Assembly: GCA_013399855.1 (NCBI GenBank)
Contig: VXAY01004351.1
Coordinates: forward strand, 68,973-132,972
Direction: 5' to 3'
Length of the DNA stretch: 64,000 bases
Origin: Oxyruncus cristatus
Taxonomy: Eukaryota; Chordata; Aves; Passeriformes; Cotingidae
Notes under the pieces: generated by a model
Database searches by the model: none
Told to the model about the DNA's origin: nothing
What the model saw: only the letters and a program-made list of their open reading frames with translations
Shown: positions 1 through 10,947 of the stretch, piece after piece
How positions within the stretch are numbered: the stretch's first letter is position 1
Layout of the letters: each line of letters starts with the position of its first letter
Translations under genes and position numbers: made by a program

Positions 1-554
1 TTTTTTTTTGTTTTTTTTTTCCTACTGAGGCAGTTAATTCCTGGAGATATTCCATTATCACATATATGTATACATAGATTTATCCTCTATTTAAACCTCT
101 TTGGAATGTAGACAACAGCTCAGGGGTGTCACACAGACCCTACCAGAGAGCAGAGCACGCCGAGGCATCCCAATTTTCCGATGGAATAAGCAATCAAGCC
201 CTAAAACCTGGGAGAAAACCCCTCCAAAAAAAAGAAAAAAACCCAGCAAAGCAAGAAGATGGAGATGTTTCCTGGATTTTTTGGGGGGCTTTCCGTGACC
301 CTTTTTTTTTGTGGAGGGGGAGGAGCTGGTTTGGCGAACGCGAGGAGGTAAAATCTCATTTTGTCTTTCGTTTGTGGTTCTTTCTCCACCTGAACGGTCA
401 CGACCGGATGGGGATGTGTGGAAACAACAGGGATTTACACCTGGACACACAGGAGAGTCCGAGGATTGTGGTCGTCCCACGCTTAGGGATGGAGAGAGAC
501 GGGCAGCAGAAAAGTGCTTCTGTTTTTTATCATTATCGGGGGTTTTTCCCCTCT

Positions 555-560
555 TTTATT
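555..560 (-). terminator. Candidate distal polyadenylation signal AATAAA
   Basis: The plus strand reads TTTATT, giving AATAAA on the transcribed strand, about 3.9 kb after the stop codon. It is the only canonical hexamer I found on the minus strand between the stop codon and position 1. The downstream sequence is not strongly GU-rich, so use is uncertain. Confidence 0.4.
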
Positions 561-3317
561 GGTCCCAAATATCGGCTGCCGAGAGCTGTTTGCAAAGAAG
601 GGCCAGAGGGGCCAAGGGACATCGACCACATGGAGAAGAGCAGAAAACGAGCAGGACGCGGCGAATATTCCCAAAAAAACCACCAAAAAAGCACCTGAGA
701 CATCCCAAAACGAGCCAAACCCACCCGATTTCCAAGGGGAAATGCACCCTCATGCCGAGGAACCAGCTCAGGGGCGAGTCCCATCCCTGGCAGATCTCCA
801 GCAGCCCCCTCACATCCCTCCTGCTGGGATACCCAAATTTCCCGGGACCTGAAGGACAGGAGGTCAGAGGGTTTGGGCTGAGCAAGTCTGGGCCAGCACA
901 GGCCTCGCCAAGGCAAGGCAGGAGGAGAAGGGAAAAAGGAACAGAATCCAAGGAAACACAGACAAATCTGCAAATTTCCAGTGTATAAACAGCAAACATC
1001 TCTGGGATGGGCTCTGGAGTGGGAACAGAAAGGAAAGGAAAAGAGAAAATGAGGGACCTGATGTCCCTGGGATGGGATGGGATGGATTGGAGAAACAATG
1101 GAGAAACTCCAGCCAGGGGCTGCTTCCAAAAACCAGAGCTGCTTCCCATGGCTCCCCCTTCCCAACCTCTAAAGCATCTTCCCAAAATCACTGGGAGCAC
1201 AGCCTGGAAACCTGGAATAATAAGCATGGTGGGGTGGAGGAGGGATTTAGCCTGGCAGGACGATGGGGTTGTACCTGAACCTGCAGTTCCTTCTAACGGA
1301 GGGAAATTTGATCCCAGATTTTTGCTTGAAAAAGGCACTTCAGCTGCAGTGGAGCATCCAAGCAAAGCAGGAGGGATGTCCTGGGACAGGGATGGTGCCA
1401 GGGCAGGAGCTGGAGCACCTGGCACCTTTCTAAGGGTGGAGGGGGTTCTAAGTGGGTAAGCTCAGGGCACTTCGCAGCAAGACAAGAGATCCTGAACATC
1501 CCCAAAATGCCTCCAGCTGCTGGAAATCCACCCCACACGAAGTGTCCTGTTGGGATGCCCTTTACCAGCCCCTCCCCTGTGCACTCTGTGCCCTCACATC
1601 TCCCTCCTCTCCCTTTGCAGCTGCTCAGAGGACACGGTGGAGCTCTGCCCTGGTGCCTCACTGGTGGAGGGCACTCAGCCATGACATCCCAGTTTTCCTC
1701 CCCTCTCTCCAGCTCGGCCAAGCTGCTTTCCCCACCCTCCCTGTGTGCCCAGGAGATGAGCCAGGGTTTAACTTCCCAGTGGGCAGCATCCCTCTTCCTC
1801 CTTTGGTGCATGTTCCCTTCACCTTCCAACCATCCCCTCTTCCCTCCTTTCCATCCATCCCACCTTTTCTTCCCGTGGGCTCAGTGGGACAACCCACAGC
1901 CCACGAGCCAACAACCTCCCTTTCCAAAGCCACCTCTGCTCCCCTCGGCTGCAGCTCCCTCTTGGCCACCCATTGCCCCTCCACCGTCATTTTTTTTTTA
2001 AGCAGCAGCAATTTTGGGGCTGACTTGCCCTAAAATGACCGATTTTAGGATACGAAGGTGCTCTGGAGGAAATGGAGGAGGGTCCAGGACCTCTGAGCAT
2101 CACCTTGGGATTGGGCTCCCCCTCCAGCCCTGCCCCTGTTCAGGGGGTTTAAGTGCCGGAATATTTTGGCTCTTTAAACCCAGCGTCCTGTCCTTCCCAG
2201 CTGATCCTTTGGGATCAGGCAGGCATTGCCCACCACCACCTCTGGAAAGCCTCTGACCCCACTGCTGCCCCACAGTGCCCCCGGAATGGCCTCAATGCCC
2301 TAAAACACACAGACTGACGCACAACACAGGAAGAGGGTACTTTTGGTCCCATCACATAATACTGTCTTGGAAGGCAAAGGCCTGGGGGTGGAAGACTCCA
2401 GTGGGAAGCCAGATCCCCGTGGATCCAGCTCTGGGGTTGGACCTGGCTCTGGGGACACTCCCCGCTCCTCCTGGGCACCCCCTCAGCCCGCCCAGGGCAC
2501 CCCGGGGAGTGCTTGGCACAGCAGGAGCGACCCCTCCAAACCAAAACCAGTCGCAGCGAAGGTTTGGAGGCTCCAGGGAGCAGCTCCCACCGGGATTGAT
2601 CCCACAGCCACCTCCCTCCCCGCACAAGGCCTCGCGTTCGCTTCGTGTCCCTCACACCCTGCCAGGGCTGGGCTCCCAAAGAGCCCCAAGGAGCCCGTTT
2701 GCAGGGATAATTTCCCTTCCCCTGTGCCCAGGCAGGTCAACACACACAGCCCTAAAGACAGAGCCGGTCACAACGGGAAGGAAAAAAACCATTTCCCTTC
2801 GGGTTTTTAGCTTTTTCCCGATTTTTCCCCCTCAATTCGCTGCTGTGGGTTCCATTCATCACCTTGAAAACTCGGGAATTTCTCCCTGTCGTAAAAAAAA
2901 CAAAACAAAACAAACAAACAAAAAACCAGAACCAACCCTAATGTTCTGTAAGCACCAAAGTGATCCTTGAGCAAAGCAATGATTCGGAAAACGCAAAAAA
3001 GACATTTTCCATGGAAAACTTGAGAGCAGCCAGGCAAAAAAGAAAAAAAAAGAAAAAAAAAAAGAGATATTTCAACCAGCATTATCAGCACAGAGTGTGG
3101 GACTGGAAATGAGGGTGGCACACCCAGCCAGCATCACCAGGAGCCAGTTTGGAGTTAATTTTCCTTCACATCCAAGTTGCAACATTCCAATTTTCCAGTG
3201 GGGTCAACAGAAACGAAATTTTTCTTTTTTTTTTCTTTTTTTTCTTTTTTCTCTCCTTTTCCTCGCTGTGATAAAACTCTCTGCTGGCATAACAGAAACA
3301 AACACACACAATATTGC

Positions 3318-3324
3318 AATACTG
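3318..3324 (-). promoter_or_regulatory. miR-200b/c/429 seed match (CAGTATT)
   Basis: The plus strand AATACTG gives CAGTATT in the mRNA, the seven-base match to the miR-200b/c/429 seed. ETS1 is a published target of miR-200b in vertebrate endothelium. A second copy lies 71 bases away at 3389-3395. Confidence 0.5.
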
Positions 3325-3388
3325 AGACCATCTTAGAGCTTAAGACTATTTAAAAAAACAACAAAAAAAAAAACCCCGAACAAAAAAA

Positions 3389-3395
3389 AATACTG
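3389..3395 (-). promoter_or_regulatory. miR-200b/c/429 seed match (CAGTATT), second copy
   Basis: The plus strand AATACTG gives CAGTATT in the mRNA orientation, flanked by U-rich sequence. It pairs with the copy at 3318-3324; two sites at this spacing may act additively. Confidence 0.5.
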
Positions 3396-3403
3396 GCACA
3401 AAA

Positions 3404-3409
3404 TTTAAT
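3404..3409 (-). terminator. Candidate proximal polyadenylation signal ATTAAA
   Basis: The plus strand reads TTTAAT, giving ATTAAA on the mRNA strand about 1.0 kb after the stop. It is followed on the minus strand by a U-rich stretch (GTATTTTTTTTTG), as expected for a cleavage region. It would give a short-UTR mRNA that loses the miR-200-type seed matches at 3389-3395 and 3318-3324. Confidence 0.3.
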
Positions 3410-3794
3410 AAAATAAAACTTTTAACAAATTAAAAAATAAAAAATTTAAAAAAAAAAAGAGTCTTGATCCCTCCTAGGAAAAAACCAAAAAAATAAAAAA
3501 ATCTGTCCCTTGTAGAAAAGAAGACAATGGACAGAAAAGTGATGGAACAAGAACAACAGTTCTTGTGTTTTTCCTATATTGCCCCTCCCCAAAGCAGGAA
3601 TATTCACCCAGCTGGTTTTTCCCCTCCCCAACCACCCTCCCCCCCCCAAAAAAAAAGTTGAAACTCCTGAAATCCTCGGGAATATTGTCATTTCTTGAGC
3701 TGTCAGTTTGTGTGACCAACCACAGGGATCCATTGGATCGTATTTTGTCTGAACAGCAAAGGGTGGGGAGGGGGTTGTTGGTTTTTTTGAACGA

Positions 3795-3801
3795 GCTACA
3801 T
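3795..3801 (-). promoter_or_regulatory. miR-221/222 seed match (ATGTAGC)
   Basis: The plus strand GCTACAT gives ATGTAGC on the mRNA strand, a seven-base seed match for miR-221/222, a microRNA pair reported to repress ETS1 in mammals. It lies immediately next to the 3' UTR tandem triplication. Confidence 0.5.
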
Positions 3802-3824
3802 TTTTCTGGCTTTCTTAAACTCAG

Positions 3825-4310
3825 AGTTTCACCCCCAAAAAGCCTGTCTTGGAGCTTGCAGGAAATAACCACGAAGCCCATCCTGAATCTTTGGCCAAAA
3901 TTTGCCTCTTCCTCCACCCTCTCCCCCAACATCCTCAAAGCATCAAATCTGAGTCGCTCTTGAAAAGAAAACCAACACAGCGAATGGGGAGAGCTTCACC
4001 CCAAAAAAGCCTGTCTTGGAGCTTGCAGGAAATAACCACGAAGCCCATCCTGAATCTTTGGCCAAAATTTGCCTCTTCCTCCACCCAGCATCCTCAAAGC
4101 ATCAAATCTGAGTCGCTCTTGAAAAGAAAACCAACACAGCGAATGGGGAGAGCTTCACCCCAAAAAAGCCTGTCTTGGAGCTTGTAGGAAACAACCACAA
4201 AGCCCATCCTACCCCGAACCAAACTTTGGCCAAAAGTTTGCCTCTTCCTCCACCCAGCATCCTCAAAGCATCAAATCTGAGTCGCTCTTAAAAAGAAAAA
4301 AAAAAAAAAA
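3825..4310 (-). repeat. Three-copy tandem repeat in the ETS1 3' UTR
   Basis: Three consecutive copies of a unit of about 160-168 bases begin near 3825, 3993 and 4152. Each carries AAGCCTGTCTTGGAGCTTG, GGCCAAAA, GCCTCTTCCTCCACCC and CATCAAATCTGAGTCGCTC. Copies 1 and 2 are almost identical apart from an 8-base indel; copy 3 is more diverged in its middle. Open frames across it are artefacts of the repeat. Confidence 0.95.
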
Positions 4311-4436
4311 ACCGACAAAAAAACCAACACACGACGGAACGAACAGCAAAAATAACAGCAAAAAACGCAGGGGGGGCGGAAAAAAAAGGGAACCAACGCA
4401 GTCCCAAAGACTCTCCAGAAGGACAAGGGGTTCTCT

Positions 4437-4652
4437 TCACTCGTCAGCATCGGGTTTGACGTCCAGCATGGCGTGGAGCTCCTCGGGGGTGTAGCCCAGC
4501 AGGCTCTGGAGGTCGCAGACGAAGCGATAGACGTAACGCTTCCCGGCCGTCTTGTGGATGATGTTCTTGTCGTAGTAGTAGCGCAGGCCCCGGCTCAGCT
4601 TCTCGTAGTTCATCTTGGGCTTGTTTTTCCTCTTGCCCCATCTCCTGGCCAC
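4437..4652 (-). CDS. ETS1: ETS1 exon 8: second half of ETS domain, C-terminal inhibitory helices and stop
   Basis: 216 bases including the TGA stop at 4437-4439, residues 371 to 441. The exon starts [19 protein letters not shown] directly after a CAG acceptor; the GTG first codon is an internal valine, not a start. It encodes the recognition helix with the two base-contacting arginines Arg391 and Arg394 in SRGLRYYY, then the wing ([16 protein letters not shown]), and the C-terminal inhibitory helices H4-H5 ([17 protein letters not shown]) ending KPDADE. The protein sequence appears identical to the vertebrate ETS1 C-terminus. The 3' UTR follows immediately at lower coordinates. Confidence 0.99.
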   Translation of the reverse strand: MARRWGKRKNKPKMNYEKLSRGLRYYYDKNIIHKTAGKRYVYRFVCDLQSLLGYTPEELHAMLDVKPDADE

Positions 4653-4819
4653 CTGGGAGAGGGGGTGAAAGGGGAGAAAGGTCGGTCTGGCTCGGCTGGG
4701 AAGTTATCAGCTGGATACGGGGGAAGGGAGAGGATTTTCCTCGTCGTTATTTAACTCGTCGTTGGGATGGACACGGATGGGGCTCGAGAATCAGTGCTTG
4801 GGACAACCAACCCAGAGCA

Positions 4820-5202
4820 TTGCAGAGGGCTGTCTGGAGGAGAGAAGGCTGAGGGGAGACCTCAGTGCAGTTCCAACTGCCTGGGCAGGGGCAGAGGACG
4901 GGCAGGACTGAGCTCTGCTCTGGGGGGACCAGGGACAGCACCCAGGGAAGGGCTGGAGCTGTGTCAGGGCAGGGTCAGGTTGGATCTCAGGACAAGGTTT
5001 TTCCCCCAGAGGGTGGTTGGCACTGACCAGGCTCCCCAGGGCAGTGGGCACAGCCCCAAGGCTGCCAGAGCTCCAGGAGGGTTTGGATGATCCTCTGGGG
5101 CACAGGAGGGGACTCTTGGGGATGAGCCTGTGCAGGGCTGAGGGTTGGACTGGATGGTCCTTGTGGGTCCCTTCCAACTCAGCATATTCTGGGATTCCAT
5201 GA
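4820..5202 (+). mobile_element. CR1 LINE 3' fragment
   Basis: It has the characteristic run of a CR1 3' end: CTGGAGGAGAGAAGGCTGAG, then GGTTGGATCTCAGGA, CAGAGGGTGGTTGGCACTG, GGTTGGACTGGATGGTCCTT and TTCCAACTCAGCATATTCTG. It is 5'-truncated and has no intact reading frame. Confidence 0.85.
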
Positions 5203-5205
5203 GGA

Positions 5206-5525
5206 TACACAGAATCACTTAGGTTGGAAAAGCCCTCTAAGATCAAGTCCAACCATTCCCCCAGCACAACCAATCCCATCATTAACTCATGTCCCCAAGT
5301 GCCACATCCACATGGCTTTTAAATCCCTCCAGGGGTGGTGTCTCCACCACTGCCCTGGGCAGCTGTGCCAGGGCTGGACAACCCTTCCTGGGAAGAATGG
5401 TTAAGAAATTTTCCCAATATCCAACCTAAACCTGCCCTGGTGCAACTCGAGGCCATTTCCTCTTGTCCTGTGACTTGTACTGGGGAGAAGAGACCGACCC
5501 CCACCTGGCTCCAACCTCAGCTGGG
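5206..5525 (-). mobile_element. CR1 LINE 3' fragment, opposite orientation
   Basis: It reads as the reverse complement of a CR1 3' end: AGAATCACTTAGGTTGGAAA, AAGTCCAACCATTCCCCCAG, AAGTGCCACATCCACATGGC, ATATCCAACCTAAACCTGCC. Its 3' terminus abuts that of the preceding plus-strand copy, separated by a few bases. Confidence 0.85.
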
Positions 5526-5865
5526 GAAGGCAACAAATACCCCATCTGTTCCCCAAAACCAGGGGACAGTCCCCCCTCTCACCTGTCCACAGCCTATTGG
5601 AGGAGCTTTGCCACTGCTCCTCTCCCTGTGGTGTTTCAGCTACTTCCCACCAACTTTGGGCCCAAATCGCTGCTCCCAAGGGTGTCACTGCTGCCCAGTT
5701 TTGAACCAGTTCTCAGTTGGACTCCAATTCATTGGTTTCCCCACACACCCAAGGCCAGAAGAACATGATTGCCCAAATCCCAGACCCAAAAAAAGGAGGA
5801 GTGGGCTGTCCACACCAGTATTCCTGAGGAATTTGGGTTGTGCACTTCATTCCAGGGAACTCTAC

Positions 5866-5984
5866 CTCGTCTGGGTCGGAGAGTTTGAATTCCCAGCCAT
5901 CGCCCGTCCAGCTGATAAAGGACTGACAGGACTTGTCAGTGAGCAGTTCCAGCAGGAATTGCCACAGTTGGATGGGTCCACTGC
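5866..5984 (-). CDS. ETS1: ETS1 exon 7: first half of the ETS DNA-binding domain
   Basis: 119 bases, phase 1 in and phase 0 out, residues 331 (split Gly) to 370. It reads [30 protein letters not shown] and EFKLSDPDE. This is helix H1 and strands S1-S2 of the winged helix-turn-helix ETS domain, including the conserved tryptophans of the hydrophobic core. The coding sequence was recognised on the minus strand in a region where the longest open frames belong to other frames. The acceptor is CTCCAG before GCAGTGG; the donor is GTAGAG. It is the only internal exon whose length is not a multiple of three, so skipping it would frameshift exon 8. No amino-acid change relative to the human domain is apparent. 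Confidence 0.98.
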
Positions 5985-6530
5985 CTGGAGAGACAAAGGA
6001 GACATTAATGGGACATTAATACCAGGAAAAGCACAGCAAAAAAAAACCCCATGCAAATGGAGTTCACTGAAAAAAAAGAAAACCTCCTGCTGTCAAAACC
6101 AGAATCAGCAGCCACAGGGCAAGATCTGGGCTGAGCTGACAGCTGGGGAGTTCAATCCTGCAGGTAACAGAGCTTCCTATTTGCAGGAAGAGCTGAATAT
6201 TCATGCCCTGGAATGCTTCACTTCGAGTTACATAAATAGGATTATTCTTCTGGCAGGGGAAGAGCGAGGAGTCATTGTCTTGGCACGGGAGCACCCAGTC
6301 CTCTCCACGCCAAAGAGCTGCTGGCCATGAGGTGAACTCCAGCACACTCCTGCTTCCCGACCTTCCCGAGATAAGGGGGGACCCAGGTATGACAATTATT
6401 TGGCCTCTTGCCAGGGCGTGTTGCTGCAGGAATGGGCGAGGCTGGCTCCGGGTGGGGAGGCACAGGCAGAGCTCCCCAGCTCAGCACTGCTGCATCCCCC
6501 CAGGGCAAATCCACGGGAAAACCTCCCCGT

Positions 6531-7006
6531 GGCTGCTGCTTCCCCTGATCCAGCTGAGAGGCCTGAGGGGATGGACAGCATCCCATGCCATGGACACTCC
6601 ACCTCTCCTGACAATGTGTTTCCAGAATCATCGCTAATTTTTGACCAACAGGAATTTGCCTCGGGGTCCCAGTGCCCGCCCAGTGCTCCCCAGCCTGGTC
6701 TTGGCTGGATTCATGGAGAGGTTTCACAACACTTATCTCTTCCTTGGGCTCGTGGGTGGATCTCCCCATGGCAAATCTTAGCCTCGCTGGGGCTGCTGGT
6801 TCCCCTGATCCAGCTGGAGAGGTGACGGACAGCGTCCCAAGCCATGGACATTTCACCTCTCCTGACAACGGTTTCCATTTTTCCTCTGGTTGCTAATTTT
6901 GGCCCAGAGGAATTTGCCTCAGGGTCCCAGTGCCCACCCCCAGCCTGGTCTTGGCTGGATTCATGGAGAGGTTTCACAACATTTATCTCCTCCTTGGGCT
7001 CGTGTC
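6531..7006. repeat. Diverged tandem duplication, unit about 260 bases
   Basis: Copy 1 (about 6531-6755) and copy 2 (about 6793-7006) share CCCCTGATCCAGCTG, CCATGGACA, CACCTCTCCTGACAA, GGAATTTGCCTC, CAGCCTGGTCTTGGCTGGAT and TCATGGAGAGGTTTCACAAC in the same order and orientation. They do not match CR1 and no coding capacity is conserved. Confidence 0.9.
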
Positions 7007-7156
7007 CCAACCCAAGGTAGAGGAGAAGCCCTGGAGCCAAAATCTCTTTGATGAGCAACTTCCAAAGGGGGCCACACCCAAAATATTGCACTTAGCTCTG
7101 GGCAACGTGTTTTGGGAGAGATCCTGCCTGGTTTGAGACCCAGTCTGGGATATATC

Positions 7157-7234
<78 letters not shown>

Positions 7235-7248
7235 CAACAACAACAACA
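7157..7248. repeat. (AAT)n/(AAC)n microsatellite
   Basis: About 24 uninterrupted AAT units run into a short AAC run ending near 7248. It is located within ETS1 intron 6 and is likely length-polymorphic. Confidence 0.98.
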
Positions 7249-10200
7249 GAGCCAGGCGATGGACCAAATGATTTATCCTGGAAGGAGTTGCACGGGCTGG
7301 ATTGGGCCGGAATGAACCCAGTGTTGACAGCGAGGAGCACAAGCTTCAAGCAGGGAAAAACCGAGCCACAGGCTCAGAAAAAGGGATGGAGCCCAGCCTG
7401 TTCCCAGGAGTGACAATGGAAGCTGTCAGAGCTGTGGCTGCGGGATAACCTACGGAGGGAAGAGTTCGAGATGACTCAAAAGCAGACAAGCTGCTGAGAG
7501 GAGGAAATGAGGGAGCTGGCTCCAGGACAGGGGAATCGTGTGTCACATCCAGCCCTTCCCAAATTGCTTCCCTCCTGTTATCCCTGTGGAATGTGGAACT
7601 GCTCCTGGGTTTGGAGGCACTGGGTTCCCTGCCGAGCCTTGGGGGTTATCAGAGCCATGGGCAGGACAAAGCAGGGAGCTCCCAGCAGCATTTCTGCCTG
7701 GAAACGGGAAGAGACTCGGCGGGAAAGGCTCCAGCCCGTCGCTGCCGGCAGGAGCTGGCCAAGACATCGACTCCAGTAGGGATGGAGTTGGGTTATCCCA
7801 GCCAAAATGAGGGAGGAAATTCAGATGATGCCTTTGCCTCTCATCCCAAAAGGAAGAGCCAAAAGCCTGGCCTGAAATGCCACCACTTCTCAAAGCTTGG
7901 ACCTATTTACAGCAGAGAAATAAATACAGTGAAAACATCGGGAAAAAGGGTTTTCCGGCCACCTGAGGTCTTCCACGGGGAATGCCAGGTGAATTCCCAA
8001 GGGGATGGTTTGTCTTGGCCCATATGAATCTACACCAATTTCTTGGCCCAATTCCCTGCACACAGCCAGGGAGCCTCCGAGCCCCAAATCGGGGTAATGG
8101 AGACGTGGCCAAGGAGACAGGACTGAAGCGAGACCAGGTCCATCCCCTCAAATCTGTCTCTCCCCTGCCCAACCAAAGGACAACGATTTTCTGTTGATTC
8201 CTTCCCCAGAGAGCAGGTTCTTGGGTAAGGCAGTGCCCTCAAAGCCCCCTGGGCCATCCTGGCTCTGCAGGAGCCTTTGGAGGCTCAAGTGTCACTGACC
8301 CTGAGCCAAGTGGCCGGTGCAGCTCCTGCTTGGCTTCCAGCTGGCAGGGAGACCTTTCCCTGGGGAAACCCAGGAATTCTTGCCCTCTCTGCAGCAAGCA
8401 AGGTAGGGCTCCTGCCACCCTCTGCTGGGTATTTTGGGATTTCCAAAGGAAGCAGTGTCATCCTTGGAACAGGGATTCCCAAGGTCTGTTCCGAGCTGCC
8501 CGTGGGACACGTAAAACCCCAAATTCCTCTGTGTTGGACAAGCAATTATGTGAAGAACGTGTTTACTCCAGGCTCCAGGCATGTCCCAGCTCCTGTAAAC
8601 ATGCACCCTCCCTGCCCCAGGGGAGGGCAGAGGGGCCCTGCAGATGTGCCAGCCAGGGCACCTTGAGATGTCAGCGAGGCACGAGGTGGCAGGAGCCAAA
8701 CCCTGGCACATGCCCGAGCCTGTGTGCCCAAAAGCAGGAGGGCAGGAAGGGGAACGGAGCAGGGAAGGGGTGCTGGAAGTCCAAGCACCGTCTGGTGCAG
8801 CTGCAATTAGTGCTGGGAGGGAGATCTGCAGAAATGTGCTCCTTTCCTACCTACTCTGCAGACTAGCAAGGAGCAGGGAGATCCTTGGAAATATCCTCTT
8901 TTCCCACAGGATTTCAAGATAACCCTCGGCTCACGCAGCGATGCCACTCCTGGATGTCACATCTCCAAAGCTGCCAGGCTCGTGTGTGCACCCCAGGAGC
9001 TGGGAGCAGCGCCCATTTTCCATCCCTTCTGCTTCAACCCTTCCTCTCATCCCCATCCAGGGCTGGAAATCCCCCTTGGGATGCCTGGTTGGGATCACTC
9101 CGTGCTACAAGCAGACACAGACTGTCCCAAGCTGGCACAGCTCGGTGGGTGTAATTCGCCCCCCTGGACCTGTTTGTTATCTCCAAAACCACCCACCACT
9201 GGGGTGTTCCTGCAGCCTGGATTTGGGTGCAGCTCCAGGCATGGATCAGAGGGACACAAGGCAACTTTTATGCCCCGTGCACTTCCAGGAGATTCCCAGA
9301 GCAATCCCAGCCCTGGCTGGGGAATGGGGGCAGCCCCTGCTCCACAAAGGACAAGGGAGGATCAGAGGGTGGTGGGGTGACCTCCAGCACCCCTGGGGCT
9401 GCTCAGAATAGCACCCGCCACAGGGGCCACAATGGGGGCCCTGTCTGGTCCTGGTGGCACTGAACAGGGTCCTTGAGCAGGGAGTGTCACACCACAGGAA
9501 TTCTCCGGCGTCAGGGGGAAAATATTCCTCTGGAGCCGGAGGACAAGCAGCTCCTGCAGAGGGAACAGCCTGAGCGGGGCACCAGCCCGCTGAGGGCACC
9601 CCTGGGTGTCCCCAGAGCAAAGGGGGTGGTGCCTCACCGTTCCTTGGTCAGGTCTGGAGGTCCCCCACCCCATTCCCAACCACTGGGAGATTAAACTGGT
9701 GTAGTGCTGGGGGCACCACCCGGCTGGGGCGGATGGTGCCAAACGGGGAGGGCACAGCCCCAGACGAGTCATCCTCACTCCCCCTGAGACCGTTTCACAC
9801 ACCGCCCCTCTCAACGGCCTCTGTTTTGTTTTCCTTCTTTCAAACAATAAGAGAAAAAAAAAAAAAACACCACCTAAAAAACCCCCTCCTCGGTGCTGCA
9901 CCTCTGCTGGGGCTCTGCGGTCTGTGGTTCCAACCCAACACAACAAGTGGCCATGGCAACGTCTCCAAAACAGCTTCACCTCCCCCATGTGAGTGTCACC
10001 CCACTCACCCTGCCCCAGCCCCCTTCCATGGCACCACGGCCCCCGACCCCCCCAAGGTGCTGGGAGGCAGCAAAGCTGGTCCCCATCACTTGCCAGCCCA
10101 AGCCCAGCCGCCTCCTCCGCAGCTCCTGCCGGGACTGGTGCAGCAGCCACACACTGGGAAGTGCTGGGTGGAGCTCAGGTGGAGGCACCTCCAAGAAACA

Positions 10201-10356
10201 GGTGTGAAAAGAAGCATGGAAGGACCCAGAAAGCACCTTCCTTGGGGAGCTACATGCTTTTGGCCATGATTACAGTCAGGTGGGCAACTCTGAGCAAGAG
10301 CTGCTTTCCTGAGGCACCTCCTCTGCTCTGAGGAAGAAGATGTTGGGAGGACTGGC

Positions 10357-10565
10357 CACAGAATCTCCTAAGTTAGAAGGGATCAGCTCCTGGCCCTGCA
10401 CAGGACAACCCTGAGAATTCCACCACGTGCCTGAGAGTGTTGTCCAAACTTTCCTTGGACTCTCCCAAGGATCAAGTCCAGCTCCTGACCCTGCACAGGA
10501 CAACCCCAACAATCCCACCACGTGCCTGAAAGCATCGTCCAGCCTTCCCTTGGACTCCAGAGGCG
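10357..10565 (-). mobile_element. CR1 LINE fragment with an internal duplication
   Basis: It carries the reverse complement of a CR1 subfamily marked by GGCCCTGCACAGGACAACCC and CCACCACGTGCCTGA. The segment from ATCAGCTCCTGG to CTTGGACTC occurs twice in a row, about 96 bases apart, so part of the fragment is duplicated. Confidence 0.75.
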
Positions 10566-10947
10566 CCTGGCAAAGCTCGAGGGGGTTTCATGAGCTTCAC
10601 ACCCCCCCTGAAGGTGGCCCTGCAGGCCCTGAGCTGCTGTGCAACACCAAACAAAGCTGCTGTTTCCCCACCAGCCCTGGGCTGCAGCAGCTCGGGGGGG
10701 GCTCAGCCCCTCCACGGTTGGGCAGCGACGCGTGGGGCTGCTTTTGTTTGCACGTCTGGCAGGTGGAGAAGGAGCCACTGAACCAGTCCCACCTTCCAGC
10801 TCCACGCCCTGGGGAGGTGAGAAGGGCCCCAGAGGCAGAAAGCAGCAGGAGCTGCTGCTGGTCACCCCTGAGGTCACAGGGATGGCCCAGAGGAGCAAGT
10901 TCACACCATCCCCTGCACTGCACGGGGTCAGAGGTGCTGCTGTGCTG

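Larger units (their letters stand above)
535..4436 (-). other. ETS1: ETS1 3' UTR (extent inferred)
   Basis: The sequence following the stop codon on the minus strand has no recognisable gene of its own and several features of a long 3' UTR: A/U-rich tracts, a tandem triplication (3825-4310), microRNA seed matches (3318-3324, 3389-3395, 3795-3801) and a canonical poly(A) signal near 555-560. Mammalian ETS1 mRNAs have long 3' UTRs of a few kilobases with alternative poly(A) sites. The far end is inferred; it could be shorter, using the ATTAAA near 3404, or longer, running past position 1. I see no CR1 copy within it. Confidence 0.7.
4653..5865 (-). other. ETS1 intron 7
   Basis: 1.2 kb between exons 8 and 7. 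It holds two CR1 3' ends meeting tail to tail (4820-5202 and 5206-5525). The remainder (4653-4819 and 5526-5865) shows no gene, RNA or recognisable repeat. Confidence 0.95.

Noticed and set aside
126..1425. Several 190-290-residue overlapping frames on both strands near the window start
   Set aside because: They overlap one another in conflicting frames, have no recognisable domain, and lie in the expected 3' UTR or flank.
1452..2033. 193-residue Pro/Ser-rich plus-strand frame
   Set aside because: Low-complexity composition from a CT-rich stretch; no family resemblance.
3849..4187. 112-residue open frame with an internal peptide repeat
   Set aside because: The peptide repeat is the result of the 3' UTR tandem triplication, read on the strand opposite to the gene.
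5335..6330. 331-residue plus-strand open frame, the longest without Ns
   Set aside because: It is made of a reversed CR1 fragment and the antisense of ETS1 exon 7; no domain is recognisable and the sense strand explains the sequence.
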